Below, one piece after another: positions 10,098-19,225 of a stretch of 50,355 bases of DNA. The stretch's first letter is position 1; the number at the start of each line of letters is the position of its first letter. The notes beneath the pieces were generated by a model. The model was not told the DNA's origin. It worked only from the letters and a program-made list of their open reading frames with translations, and did not search any database. This DNA comes from Cladosporium sp. IMV 00045 (lineage: Eukaryota > Ascomycota > Dothideomycetes > Cladosporiales > Cladosporiaceae): NCBI GenBank assembly GCA_001931905.2, contig MSJI02000099.1:1-50355 (forward strand). The letters run 5' to 3'. A program made the translations under genes and the position numbers.

Positions 10098-11389
10098 ATG
10101 AATGCCGGTCAAAAGAGCGTGCGGCGCTTTGCTGCCAACAATGGTAAGTGAGAGGGAAAAGTCCATACGACCATCCATCTTTGCCCATTCGGTATACTAA
10201 CGACACCCTCTCACCAGCATACCTCTCGCGCGAAAGCATATGCTCCTCATGCATGAACCGCCTCTCTCAGCAGGCGCGCCAGTACGCCTCCGCCGCCGCC
10301 GCCGCAACAGCAGAGACCACCTCCACACCCTCCGCCCAGCACATCCCCCCCGTCACCACCTCCAAGGCGGCGCGCAAAGCCTACCGCGTGCTCGCCTCGC
10401 CCGTCATCTCGCGCCCGCCCCTCATCACCCGCGACCTCACGAGCTTCGAGCAAGCGTACTTCCTCTACCAAAAGCGCCTGAACGAGCGTCTCGCCCTGCC
10501 CTTCAGCCGCTACTTCTACTACAAGAAAGGAACCCCGGCCGACGTCGAGTGGAAGCGCAAAGCCAAGAACCGCAAAACCGCCGCCAGGGACATCGGTGTC
10601 TACAGCGGTTACGGCGACGAGGCGTGGAATGACGAGGTGATGGTTGGCGACGAGACGGGCTCGACTGACGCCCAGCGTGAGGCTCTCATTAGGGATGCTG
10701 AGGGTAGGGAGATTCTGGCCGCTGAGGCGGTGGGCGACAAGGAAGCCAACAAGGAAGCGGTCACGGGTGATGCGAAGCTCGGCGAGGGCTCTAAGAAGGA
10801 TTTGGAGTTGCAGGTCCGGAGGCCCATGCCTAGAGTTACCGAAGCGGACAAGGCGAACGACACGCTGAGTCTGAACCGCAAACTCGACCAGACGCTCTAC
10901 CTGGTTGTAAAGGATAAGGATGGCAGGTGGAGGTTCCCTGAGGATAGGCTTTACGCTGGAGAGAACTTGCTGCAGGTTTGTGACGACCTCCCCATCCCAT
11001 TCAAAGAACGCATACTAACCCAACCCTCCAAGGCCGCCGAACGCACCATCATCCAATCCGCCGGCGTGAACATGAACACCTGGATCGTCGGCAACCACCC
11101 CGTCGGCCACTACCAATACGACTACCAGAACCCCTCCGTGCGCACCCTGACGCACCACGAAGTGGCGCCCGAAGACGCGGCTTCCGTGCCCGCCGTGCAG
11201 AAAACCACCCAGCTCGAGCTGGGCGAGAAGGTCTTCTTCATGAAGGTGCGCATCATGGCCGGCCAGGCGGATCTGAGCAAGAATCTGTTCGGTCTGCAGG
11301 AGTTCAAGTGGTTGAGTAAGGGGGAGATTGAGGGGGTTGTCACCAGGAAGTATTGGAGTGATGTTAAAGGCATGCTGATGGATCGGTGA
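10098..11389 (+). CDS. mrpl17: Mitochondrial large-subunit ribosomal protein mL46
   Basis: Component of the mitochondrial ribosome large subunit, the mL46 (yeast Mrpl17) family with a NUDIX-like fold. Exons are 10098-10143, 10218-10975 and 11033-11389, giving 386 aa. The first exon encodes MNAGQKSVRRFAANN, and with the following Arg/Ser/Ala-rich stretch it forms a mitochondrial presequence. The core carries RYFYYKKGTPADVEWKRK and later GRWRFPEDRLYAGENLLQAAERTI, then WIVGNHPVGHY, as in other mL46 proteins. Intron 2 (57 nt) is a multiple of three and has no stop, so a naive reading retains it. Its TACTAAC branch site and the family alignment argue for removal. Promoter not resolved. Confidence 0.93.
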
Positions 11390-11832
11390 ATGGTCTTGGA
11401 GAAATGAGATGGTCGCATTGATGGGTGTATGAGCGAGGAAGAAAATGTTGGTGGTGGAGATGTTTGTACGAAAAAGAGAAAAGTCAACGGGATGATCACT
11501 TGGGAGTTAGCATTGTCCCTTCATTTAGAGCTATTAGTGAGCGAATGTTGTATATGTACGAATACTTCTTGTTTAAACGCACCTGTGGATTGCATGGATG
11601 AAAGACTGATGAAGTGTTGATTGGTCTTGAGCAGACGACGGGCGTCATCTCGTCCATGTTGATTATGGCATTGTTCAAATAGGTTTAGGCTTATGAACTG
11701 ACTTGTTTTTTTTTTTTTTTTTTTTCCATCCTTACGCTCAATTCGACGCCTTGCCGTTGGTGCGGTCCGTTTGGTCCTTCCCACGATGTCGTACTTCCCT
11801 CCACACAATATACAATCAAACACATACCCACC
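11390..11832. other. Convergent 3' region with T20 tract
   Basis: Transcription from mL46 (plus) and the F-box/TPR gene (minus) meets here. A run of 20 T at 11706-11725 is the only marked feature. Such tracts are common between convergent fungal genes and may help termination or simply be nucleosome-free. No gene seen. Confidence 0.5.
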
Positions 11833-13077
11833 TCATATCCTCAACATACAATCCCTCAACAACCCCTCCAGCGCCCTCTGATCCCCCGCGCCCGGTAAGT
11901 AAACCATCGCCACCCTCGCCAACCGCCTCGCCTCCCCCTTCTCATCCAACGCCTTGTACGCCAGCGCTGTCCGCCAATAAACCTTGCCCATCTCGCTCGC
12001 GGCCAAAAACCCCGGCACCGCCTCCTCCCTCGGCCCAACATCCATCCCAGGCTCGATCCCCATCCCCTCTCGTAGCGTGTTGATCGTCCGCATCCCCCAG
12101 AAAATGCACTCCTCCCACTTCTCCTGCTTCAGCAGCGCCAGGCACGTGTTGGCCACCAGCTGCACGCGCAGGATCAGTCGCTCCGCTTGTCCCAGTTTGC
12201 CTTCGTAGGGCGCTTCGCGCAGCCGCACTGCGAAGAAGGCGTCGGCGTGCACGTGTCGCGCTCGCCCGTGGATCGTGATGTGCATTGCTGACCAGGCTTG
12301 GGCGTAGTGGTCGAGCGCTTCGGCGTAGCGGCCGGCTTGCAGGGAGGCGTTGCCGGCCTGTTTTAGACGGGCTGTCTCGCGCAGGCAGTGTTCCGGGGAG
12401 GCGTGGGGCGTTGCTTGCTCTGCTTTCAGCGTGGAGACGAGTTTGGGATCGGGTTCCGGCGAGCCGCTCAGACTCATGCGTGACAGGTTGCGCACATCCG
12501 ACCACGGCAGGAGGAGCTTGCGCTGCAGCTGGAGCCCGACGTGGGCTTCATCCTCGCTGCGCGCGAACGGGTCGCGCAGGTGCAGCGTCAGGCGCAGGTT
12601 GGGATTGAGGCTTGGGTGTGACAGGTCGGCGTAGTACCAGGACTTGGTGAACTTGTGCAAATCGTCCGCGTGCACGACGAAGCACTCCGTCTCCGCGTCT
12701 GGGCTCACGTACTGCGGCGCGTCAATCCCGACTTGCAAACTGTGGTTGTCGAAGCGCTTCGCGCGCTCTTCCTGAATGACTATCGGCACGTGTCCTTCGG
12801 CCATGACGTGCTCTCTGCTCTGCGGCCATGGCGTCTCGATGCGCACGAAGGAGTTGACGGAGTAGAAGACTTTGTGCGCTTCGCGGTGGATTTGCCGGTT
12901 GATGCGGAAGAGCACCAGGGCGGCGGCGTAGGAGTAGGTGGTGTAGTCGTCGGCGTGTTGGGTGCGGTTTGCTGAGGGTGCCAGGATGAGGCGGTAGATG
13001 TGTTCGCGGATCTCCGGGGGGAGGGTGAGGAGGTGGAGGGCGGGTTCGGGGTCTGCTGGTGGTTGTGTCGCGGCCAT
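11833..13077 (-). CDS. F-box-like and TPR protein, 414 aa
   Basis: The N-terminus carries LHLLTLPPEIREHIYRLIL (about aa 16-34). This F-box-like motif is widespread in expanded families of Pezizomycotina, where it is thought to recruit Skp1-type ubiquitin ligases. A middle region of about 170 residues has no family I can name. The C-terminal half (about aa 225-405) is helical and contains a TPR-type unit, RLKQAGNASLQAGRYAEALDHYAQAW, followed by further paired helices. I placed the start at 13077 (MAATQPPAD) because the frame stays open upstream to 13158 but offers only a TTG. A cytosolic substrate adaptor is a reasonable inference; no substrate can be named. Confidence 0.75.
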   Translation of the reverse strand: MAATQPPADPEPALHLLTLPPEIREHIYRLILAPSANRTQHADDYTTYSYAAALVLFRINRQIHREAHKVFYSVNSFVRIETPWPQSREHVMAEGHVPIVIQEERAKRFDNHSLQVGIDAPQYVSPDAETECFVVHADDLHKFTKSWYYADLSHPSLNPNLRLTLHLRDPFARSEDEAHVGLQLQRKLLLPWSDVRNLSRMSLSGSPEPDPKLVSTLKAEQATPHASPEHCLRETARLKQAGNASLQAGRYAEALDHYAQAWSAMHITIHGRARHVHADAFFAVRLREAPYEGKLGQAERLILRVQLVANTCLALLKQEKWEECIFWGMRTINTLREGMGIEPGMDVGPREEAVPGFLAASEMGKVYWRTALAYKALDEKGEARRLARVAMVYLPGAGDQRALEGLLRDCMLRI

Positions 13078-13560
13078 CTCTTTTGGTATTTCTGTTCCTA
13101 TTCTGCTTCGAGTTGTGCTATCGCGCCGGTCAAGCGGTGCAGGGATAGAATCCTTCAAGTCACGCTACTGGAAAAAGTCTTTGATAGCCATTGGACATGG
13201 TATTTTGTCCCGCATTGCTGTATTGTTGCCGCTTACGAAAGCAAAGTGACGTTGGTGGACTTTGTGCCGAGGCATCTTCAGCGTGAGGAATTAACGCAAG
13301 GGTTACGTGTATGCTCGATGGTGCAAAACTATCACGGCGAGACAAAGATTTCGATGGAGACCTTGGCTTTGTGATGTTGATGGAATACCAAGCATCAACG
13401 AGTGAAAGGTGTCAATGGAAGATTCACAATACGGCGGTGCACCCACTTGGAAACATTCCGTTCCTTCATTATCACGTTCCGACAAGCGGCCGACATGATC
13501 TATTTGTATCTCTTCATTGATTACTTCTTTCAATCGCTACCTGTTAGATTACATCTAAGA
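13078..13560. other. Intergenic region between invertase 3' end and F-box/TPR gene
   Basis: Both flanking genes are on the minus strand, so this 483-bp stretch holds the promoter of the F-box/TPR gene and the 3' UTR of the invertase gene. I see no further gene or clear motif. Confidence 0.45.
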
Positions 13561-15225
13561 TTACCTCGAAAGTCTCGTGGCATTAGCGCTCGCTCCAGGG
13601 TGATCCTCCCAACCGCTCTCCAGCGCCCAGACAGCAAGCTCGACCTTAGCATCGCTCGAAAGATCCTTCGAAGCAACATTCAACAGCGTCAAAGGCTGGT
13701 CGGGGAAGTAAAGCATGGTAGCAGCATGAATGCCACGGTCGACGAAAACTTCCATGATGGAACGATCGATGACACCCTCAACATTCCACACAGTCCCGTT
13801 GTACACGTCTGCAACGCTGAACCTGCTCGTCCAGAAAACGTCGTCGGCGAATCCGTTCGTCTTGCTACGGTCCAGCCAGAAAGGCATGTCGCCGCTGAAC
13901 AAGAAGCCGGCGCGGATGCTCTCGCCGGAGACGGGAGACATGAAAGTGAGATTCAGGGTGGGGTTGGCGCCCAGGTCGGTCATGTTGATGCCGGTCACGT
14001 TGACGCTGAAGTGCACGGCGTTGGAATCGACGTGCGCGTAGTCGACGACAGCGGAGCCGTTGCCACTCCAGCTCGCCTCTTCGATCGTCGTGTTGGTGAT
14101 GGCTTCGAGGCCGTAGGGCTCGGTGACGAGCGTCCAGCCAATGCGCGTGGCGTTCGTGATGTAGTTGGCGCGGGGGAGGGACATGGTTGATCGCCAGCCC
14201 TCAGCACCGGTTGGGACGCGCTGAGTGTATTGCCAGTTGCTTGCCCATGCGATGTCGATCGGCGCCTGGTCTTCGGGGAGGCCGTAGAAGAACTGGCCGG
14301 CGTAGTTGTCCTTGGCGAAGTCGTTGAGGCGCGTGGCGTGGTCGATCTTGTTGAAGTGCGTGCCGTTGAAGCGACCGATGAAGTACTGCGTGACAGAGCC
14401 GCCGAGAGGCGCACCGGGCTGGATGCTGAGAGTGAGGAGGTCGAGAGTCTCACCAGGCTCGCCGGTATCGTAGTCACGAGTGGGGATGGAGACCATGTTG
14501 GGACACTCGTACTGAGCGCCCAGGAGGCCTTCATCAGTGAAGTTGCTGGTGTGCGTCCAGTTCTTCAGGTCTGGAGAGGTGAAGATACCAACTGTGAATT
14601 CTTGCGACCAGGTCACGACCATGACCCATTCGTCTCCGTAGCGGGAGACCTTGGGGTCACGGAACTGGTTGCTGTTCCAGTCGAGGACGGGGTTGTTCTC
14701 ATACCATTCGAAAGTGTAGCCTCCATCGGTGGAATAGGCGATGTCTTGGGTTTGAAGACCATCACCCTCCTCGTAGTTGGTTGTGAAGATGGCGACCACA
14801 CCGTCGTCCTGTGAAGGGAAGAAGCCGGACGTGTTGTTGGGGTCAGTGACTGCACTGCCAGAGAAGACTCCGGACGCGCCGGGCACGGGAGGCCACAAAG
14901 CGATCTTCTCGTTCGTCCAGTGGTAGAGATCTTTCGACGTGGCGTGGCCCCAATGTTGGTTGCCGGCAACGATGTCGGATGGGTTGAGCTGGTAGTAGAG
15001 ATGGTAGATTTCGTTCTTCTCGTCGTAGAACATGCCATTGGGATCGTTCATGAAGCCTTGAGGAGGCGAAAAGTGGACTTGAGGTCGGAGACCGCCGGTG
15101 TAGTTGCCGGGGATGGGTTCATTTGGAGGGAATGGTGAGGTACTGTATATGCTGGCGTTCTGCTGGGCTGCTGCGGATGCCAGCACGGAAAGACCGGCAA
15201 CGTAACCACTGGTAGAGACCTTCAT
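13561..15225 (-). CDS. Secreted invertase (beta-fructofuranosidase), GH32
   Basis: Hydrolyses the fructosyl bond of sucrose (and probably raffinose or short fructans) outside the cell. The 554-aa protein begins with a signal peptide, MKVSTSGYVAGLSVLASAAA, followed by many N-glycosylation sequons. The GH32 five-blade propeller motifs are intact: FMNDPNG with nucleophile Asp61, QFRDPKV with Asp190 as transition-state stabiliser, and QYECPNM with acid/base Glu240. FSGSAV and IAWASNWQY are also present. The C-terminal 150 residues are the beta-sandwich of the family. Overall it resembles SUC2-type invertases more than exo-inulinases. The ATG at 15225 is used because the three codons before it open only with TTG. 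A promoter TATA box and tandem CreA-type sites lie upstream. Confidence 0.93.
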   Translation of the reverse strand: MKVSTSGYVAGLSVLASAAAQQNASIYSTSPFPPNEPIPGNYTGGLRPQVHFSPPQGFMNDPNGMFYDEKNEIYHLYYQLNPSDIVAGNQHWGHATSKDLYHWTNEKIALWPPVPGASGVFSGSAVTDPNNTSGFFPSQDDGVVAIFTTNYEEGDGLQTQDIAYSTDGGYTFEWYENNPVLDWNSNQFRDPKVSRYGDEWVMVVTWSQEFTVGIFTSPDLKNWTHTSNFTDEGLLGAQYECPNMVSIPTRDYDTGEPGETLDLLTLSIQPGAPLGGSVTQYFIGRFNGTHFNKIDHATRLNDFAKDNYAGQFFYGLPEDQAPIDIAWASNWQYTQRVPTGAEGWRSTMSLPRANYITNATRIGWTLVTEPYGLEAITNTTIEEASWSGNGSAVVDYAHVDSNAVHFSVNVTGINMTDLGANPTLNLTFMSPVSGESIRAGFLFSGDMPFWLDRSKTNGFADDVFWTSRFSVADVYNGTVWNVEGVIDRSIMEVFVDRGIHAATMLYFPDQPLTLLNVASKDLSSDAKVELAVWALESGWEDHPGASANATRLSR

Positions 15226-15298
15226 GTTTTGCAAGAGAAGAGACGATTGAAGAGCCTGTTGCTTCCGTTCTTCTCAACGAAGGCGATTCCATTGCCGC

Positions 15299-15304
15299 TT
15301 TATA
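15299..15304 (-). promoter_or_regulatory. Invertase TATA box
   Basis: On the minus strand this reads TATAAA (GGTATAAAGC in context), 74-79 bp upstream of the invertase ATG at 15225. This spacing is plausible for a core promoter with a short leader. Confidence 0.5.
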
Positions 15305-15314
15305 CCTACACACT

Positions 15315-15361
15315 TCGTTCCTCGCGCAATGACATGCGCCTCAACGGCTCGCGAAGGAACG
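15315..15361. promoter_or_regulatory. Imperfect inverted repeat in invertase promoter
   Basis: CGTTCCTCGCG on the left is matched by CGCGAAGGAACG on the right, allowing one unpaired base, with about 24 bp between the arms. It sits just upstream of the TATA box. It could be a binding site for a dimeric regulator such as a zinc-cluster protein, but no known consensus fits exactly. Confidence 0.3.
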
Positions 15362-15577
15362 CATTGAGGAACGCCGCCAAGGGCGAGTCCCGCTCTTGGT
15401 CAAGACAATGCCATTGCTCTTGCCATGAATTCTCCACTGGTAGCGGTATATTCTTCTCGAATGAGGTAGTCAACCATCGGACATATGAAGCCGCGGATGC
15501 TCAAGGAACTAAACGATGAAGAAACGGGCCGATTAGGTGAGGCCGAGTAGGCACCGAATGACGATCTCCCACTGAAT

Positions 15578-15590
15578 CCCCACGCTCCGC
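15578..15590. promoter_or_regulatory. Tandem CreA-like sites
   Basis: CCCCAC at 15578-15583 and CTCCGC at 15585-15590 both match the reverse complement of the CreA consensus SYGGRG. They lie about 355-365 bp upstream of the invertase ATG. Closely spaced pairs are the functional form in carbon-catabolite-repressed fungal genes. A sucrose hydrolase is a fitting target; binding is inference. Confidence 0.4.
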
Positions 15591-16726
15591 CCCTCTTTAC
15601 CATGCGTCCTCCACATGTTAAGCAGTGATTTTGCGGGCCACCATGGGGTTCCGGGATGCTTCACTTCGATGGTCTGCGGTTTTTGTGTGTTCTTGAGATT
15701 GCTCGCGTGGTCTTGGCCTAGGGCAGGGCCAAGCGGCACGGTCGAATGCAGCATTGGCCCGACGCAAGCAATCCACCTTCGGCGAAACGAACGTGTTATG
15801 GTATGATGGCTCCCGTTGGGCGTTTGGCGATGATGACATAGTTGTGTGCATGGATATTGGGGTTGTGGTGTTGTTGGAAGTCCAGCGTGGAATCAGGTTT
15901 TCTTTTGCCAACGTTGAAGAGAGCTGAGGTGTGTCTTCTCGTGGCGAACCCTTTGGAAATTGGGTCGGCTGCGAGAAAAGCATGGCATTAACGATGAACC
16001 AGGAGGTCTTCACCATCGAGTACCTGCCGTATTCCACAATGCTGAAAAAGAACTGTGGCCTTTCGCTAGCTTATCATACAACAAGACTAGCTTTCCGTGG
16101 TTGAAAGCCTACTTCATTCTTCCTATTGTATCACGCTAGATGAACACTAACAGAAACCAAGATCACTGCACCCTTGTTTTCCAATGTCCAAGTGCGAGAG
16201 CACACTTGTGGTATCGAGAAAATGCCGCATTATACTTCCAGGAACCACAAAACGCCAGCTTGAAGTGTAGAATGCGGGTCTCATCAAACCGTCCCCATTT
16301 CCACTTGAACCCTTCAATGCGAGCTTCACAGCCTCAGTGACGTTATATGTCCTGCTTTCTTAGGTCAGACTTCACTCATGCTTCCGCCCAGAATTGTTTG
16401 TATGCGTGCAATCTAACAAGCTCAGCCTTATGATTATGATGCAAGGCCAAGGGAGTAGCAGGGATCTAAGTCAAGGTGGTTGAAAGAAAAGGTGAGAGTC
16501 TCGGTGCTCAACAGCATCGTGTTTTACTCACTTCAATGGAACCTCCGAGACTTGCGTCAAGGCGAAGTGTGCCCGAATAATTCAAAGGAGTTCGTACAAG
16601 TCTATCATTACAATGTTCTATAATCCGTAATCCCACCGAAGTAGCGAGCATACCGTCCAAGTAACAGCAAGAAACGCCTTCGCTCAACGCTCTCCACAAA
16701 AGCCACCCAACATTAAGGCCCTCTCG

Positions 16727-18181
16727 TCATGACCGCAGCTCGGAGAAAATGTAGGGGAAAATGACAACGCAGGCCTTGAAAAACACACCAATGCTCAGAA
16801 TAGCCCTCAGCGGGATCATCAGCGCGCCAGCCTCGGTGATGTAAATCCACATAGCGTAAAGAGCAACGGCGAAGAAGTGGTAGAACAGAACGAACGGTTG
16901 CCTGATGATGCCTGCCAGGAGGCCGACGGGTCCATCGATGCAATTGCCGCCCAGCTTGAAGTACTCGAAGCAGCCTTGCTGCAGTGCCTTCAGTTGCGCG
17001 TCGTCGGCTGCAAATAGCGAGTAGAGAGCCATGGCGAGGATGTTGATGACTGAGCTGAGACCCTTGCGCTGCCAGTGGAACGACTGCATTTGTTGGAGGA
17101 CGAGTTTCGTGTCGTCGAAATGAGGCACGATACTTGGGTGTAGGACTTCGCTGAGAAGCACGGCGTCGTTGAACGCAACGGTCATGCCGCCGCCGGTGAG
17201 GGGATGTCGCATGTTCATTGCGTCGCCGAGCATGATCAGACCGGGCTTGCGGTTTGTTGTGGGAGGGAGGAATGAGTTGGGCATCGAGCGGAGACGGTCC
17301 TTTTCTATTGCTGCTTCGAAGGATGGCCGTACTTGTTCGGGTAGAGCAGGCACGACCACGTTCTTCAAGTGTCCTTTGACACCACCAGCTTTGACAGATG
17401 CTGTGGGCAGATTCTCCGGTATGTCGACCAGCGCTCTCGTCTCGTGGGTGCCGATCTGGTAGAGAAGGATAGGCGCATGGTCGCCGAGAATGACATGACC
17501 GTGACCGGGCATGGGCAGAGGCGCATCTATGAGCTCTAGACCCCAAAACTTCGACTTGGCGACAGGCACGTCTGATCTGAACTCCTTTCTGAATTTGCTC
17601 GCATAGCCATCGGCAATGATTGTGAGGTCTCCGAAGAAAGAGTCTGGTTGGCCTTTGACCGTGGCTTCGACTCCCAAGATCTGGTCTGTGTATCCGCTGC
17701 GCGCCAACCCTGTCGCTGTACCCTCCACGACAGCGACATTGGGGTGTGCGAGTATCTTCTCCCTCAAGCGCTGAACGAATCGTCCGTGGTGGAATGACCT
17801 GCCTTCAGGCCTCTTCCTCTTTGTCCCGCGCATCTCGTCTGACTTCACCATGGTTTCCTCCTCTTCCGCGCGCGCCTCGGCCGGGTATGCGATTTGCACC
17901 TCGCTGCCGTAGTAGATGACATCGTATCCAAACACCTTGATAGCATCAATGTCCTCGAGGCAATCGCGCAAGCCAAGCTTCTCCAGCGCTTGAACACCGC
18001 CTGGTTGCAGCAGTTCTCCGACGATCCTGTCAGGCTCTTTCATAGATCTCTCCAGAACGATCACACTGCGTCCTTGATTTCCCAGTGCTACCGCGACGGC
18101 GCACCCTAGGATTCCAGCTCCCACCACCACAACATCGGCCTCATTGTGGAGCAGCCGGCGCTGCTGAGTCTTCTCGTCCAT
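16727..18181 (-). CDS. erg1: Squalene epoxidase (squalene monooxygenase)
   Basis: Converts squalene to 2,3-oxidosqualene, the oxygen-dependent, FAD-dependent step of ergosterol synthesis, at the ER or lipid-droplet membrane. It is the target of allylamines. The single-exon ORF gives 484 aa, normal for fungal Erg1. It shows the Rossmann motif DVVVVGAGILGCAVAVALG (aa 16-34), then RIVGELLQPGGV, the FAD-binding GDAMNMRHPLTGGGMTVAF near aa 319, and a hydrophobic C-terminal membrane region (about aa 420-480). A Lys/Arg/Glu-rich insertion (about aa 104-127) is within the range seen in fungi. The ATG at 18181 leads straight into the conserved N-terminus. Two CATGTGAT elements upstream are possible bHLH control sites. 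Confidence 0.95.
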   Translation of the reverse strand: MDEKTQQRRLLHNEADVVVVGAGILGCAVAVALGNQGRSVIVLERSMKEPDRIVGELLQPGGVQALEKLGLRDCLEDIDAIKVFGYDVIYYGSEVQIAYPAEARAEEEETMVKSDEMRGTKRKRPEGRSFHHGRFVQRLREKILAHPNVAVVEGTATGLARSGYTDQILGVEATVKGQPDSFFGDLTIIADGYASKFRKEFRSDVPVAKSKFWGLELIDAPLPMPGHGHVILGDHAPILLYQIGTHETRALVDIPENLPTASVKAGGVKGHLKNVVVPALPEQVRPSFEAAIEKDRLRSMPNSFLPPTTNRKPGLIMLGDAMNMRHPLTGGGMTVAFNDAVLLSEVLHPSIVPHFDDTKLVLQQMQSFHWQRKGLSSVINILAMALYSLFAADDAQLKALQQGCFEYFKLGGNCIDGPVGLLAGIIRQPFVLFYHFFAVALYAMWIYITEAGALMIPLRAILSIGVFFKACVVIFPYIFSELRS

Positions 18182-18412
18182 GTGTATGAAATCGTGAATT
18201 TGAGTGTTCTTGCTCGAGTACTGTCATCCAATGGAGATCAAAAGAGTATGTATATCGTGTAAGAGAAATTGTGGGCGCAATGGTTCGACGGTTGGTGGGA
18301 TCGTACGTTTTTCGTGTGGCACCTCCTAGTGGCGTTGAGATCAGGGAGGGCTTCAGGGACCAGATCGGATTTCGCCTTCGCTTCTGTGGAGGCGGGGCGA
18401 AGTCCTCGATCC

Positions 18413-18424
18413 ATCACATGTGAT
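18413..18424. promoter_or_regulatory. ATCACATGTGAT palindrome upstream of ERG1
   Basis: A perfect 12-bp palindrome with a CACATG/CATGTG E-box core, about 235 bp upstream of the ERG1 ATG. Fungal SREBP-type bHLH factors control ERG genes and bind ATCA-containing E-box-like or SRE sequences. The match to their published SRE is only partial, so the link is inference. Confidence 0.35.
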
Positions 18425-18469
18425 TTCCTTCTTTCTTTCTTCACCAACAACCACGACCACGCGCTCTCG

Positions 18470-18479
18470 ATCATGTGAT
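18470..18479. promoter_or_regulatory. Second CATGTGAT element upstream of ERG1
   Basis: ATCATGTGAT repeats the right half of the palindrome at 18413-18424, 46 bp further from ERG1. The pairing suggests a duplicated regulator site. Confidence 0.3.
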
Positions 18480-19084
18480 GGCAGACAAAGCTGCATCTCA
18501 TCAGCGTAGGGATGCTCTCATGCTTCCTGTCACTCGCATGCAGCGTCGTGCAACATGTTGCGACAGACTACCATGGTACTCTCGATAGCTGCCCATCTCT
18601 TCAAGCCTCGGTTGGCGTGCATGAAGCACATTCTTCTCACGGCGGTAAAAAGGTCGATGATGTGTGATATGGCCAGTGGGATAACGGCAAACACACTGGG
18701 GAATCACGGCATTGGCTACGAGAAAGCCACCAACCGGTTTTCGTACGCCCGGCCTGTCACTGCAGCCTACCGAGCCAGAGTCACCCAGTCGCGTAGCGTG
18801 CGTATATGTCGCTTGCGCGGAGATCGGCGACCACAGCAGCGAAGGCGGAGTCGAAGAAAGAACGACCAGTCATCTTTTCCTTGTTGCTCTGCACGTCGGT
18901 CTTCCAGGCGTCCGAGAGATGACACCACGCTCTTTGCTGCTCTGGTACCGTACATGCAACATGTAGCCGTGGACATCTACGTGGATCGAGTACGAGGCCT
19001 CACCATGATTGCATCTGTTCGAAGCCACGGACGCATGTCGCCGAGCGGCGGGCGTCTAACGAGGTCATCAAAATAAATGGAGAC

Positions 19085-19121
19085 AGCAAATGCGTTATGT
19101 GCAATGGTATCCGCATTTGCT
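19085..19121. repeat. 10-bp perfect inverted repeat
   Basis: AGCAAATGCG at 19085-19094 and its exact complement CGCATTTGCT at 19112-19121 are separated by 17 nt. It lies in the gene-poor region immediately beside the tRNA-like relic and could mark the edge of a decayed element. Confidence 0.4.
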
Positions 19122-19164
19122 AACGCCGGCTTCACCATTTTGGTCGCTTCCGTTCCCAGTGAAC

Positions 19165-19225
19165 GGGATTGATACTACGACCTCGAATCATGCAACCCGA
19201 ATCATTAATCACGCCAATTGAACTA
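19165..19225 (-). other. tRNA-like relic (A box and B box on minus strand)
   Basis: The minus strand has a perfect tRNA A box, TAGTTCAATTGG (19214-19225). About 38 nt further on is a weaker B box, GTATCAATCCC (19165-19175). The acceptor, anticodon and T stems do not fold, so this is not a working tRNA. It may be a dead tRNA gene or the head of a tRNA-derived SINE. Confidence 0.3.

Larger units (their letters stand above)
15226..16726. other. Intergenic region, invertase promoter and ERG1 3' side
   Basis: About 1.5 kb. The first 400 bp are the invertase promoter, with a TATA box, an imperfect dyad and CreA-like sites annotated separately. The remainder up to 16726 includes the ERG1 3' UTR. 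Small ORFs here look random. Confidence 0.45.

Noticed and set aside
18555..19076. 173-codon plus ORF in the gene-poor region
   Set aside because: It has an ATG, but the product is Arg/Ser-rich in its middle, without domains, and ends beside the tRNA-like relic; not enough to call a gene.
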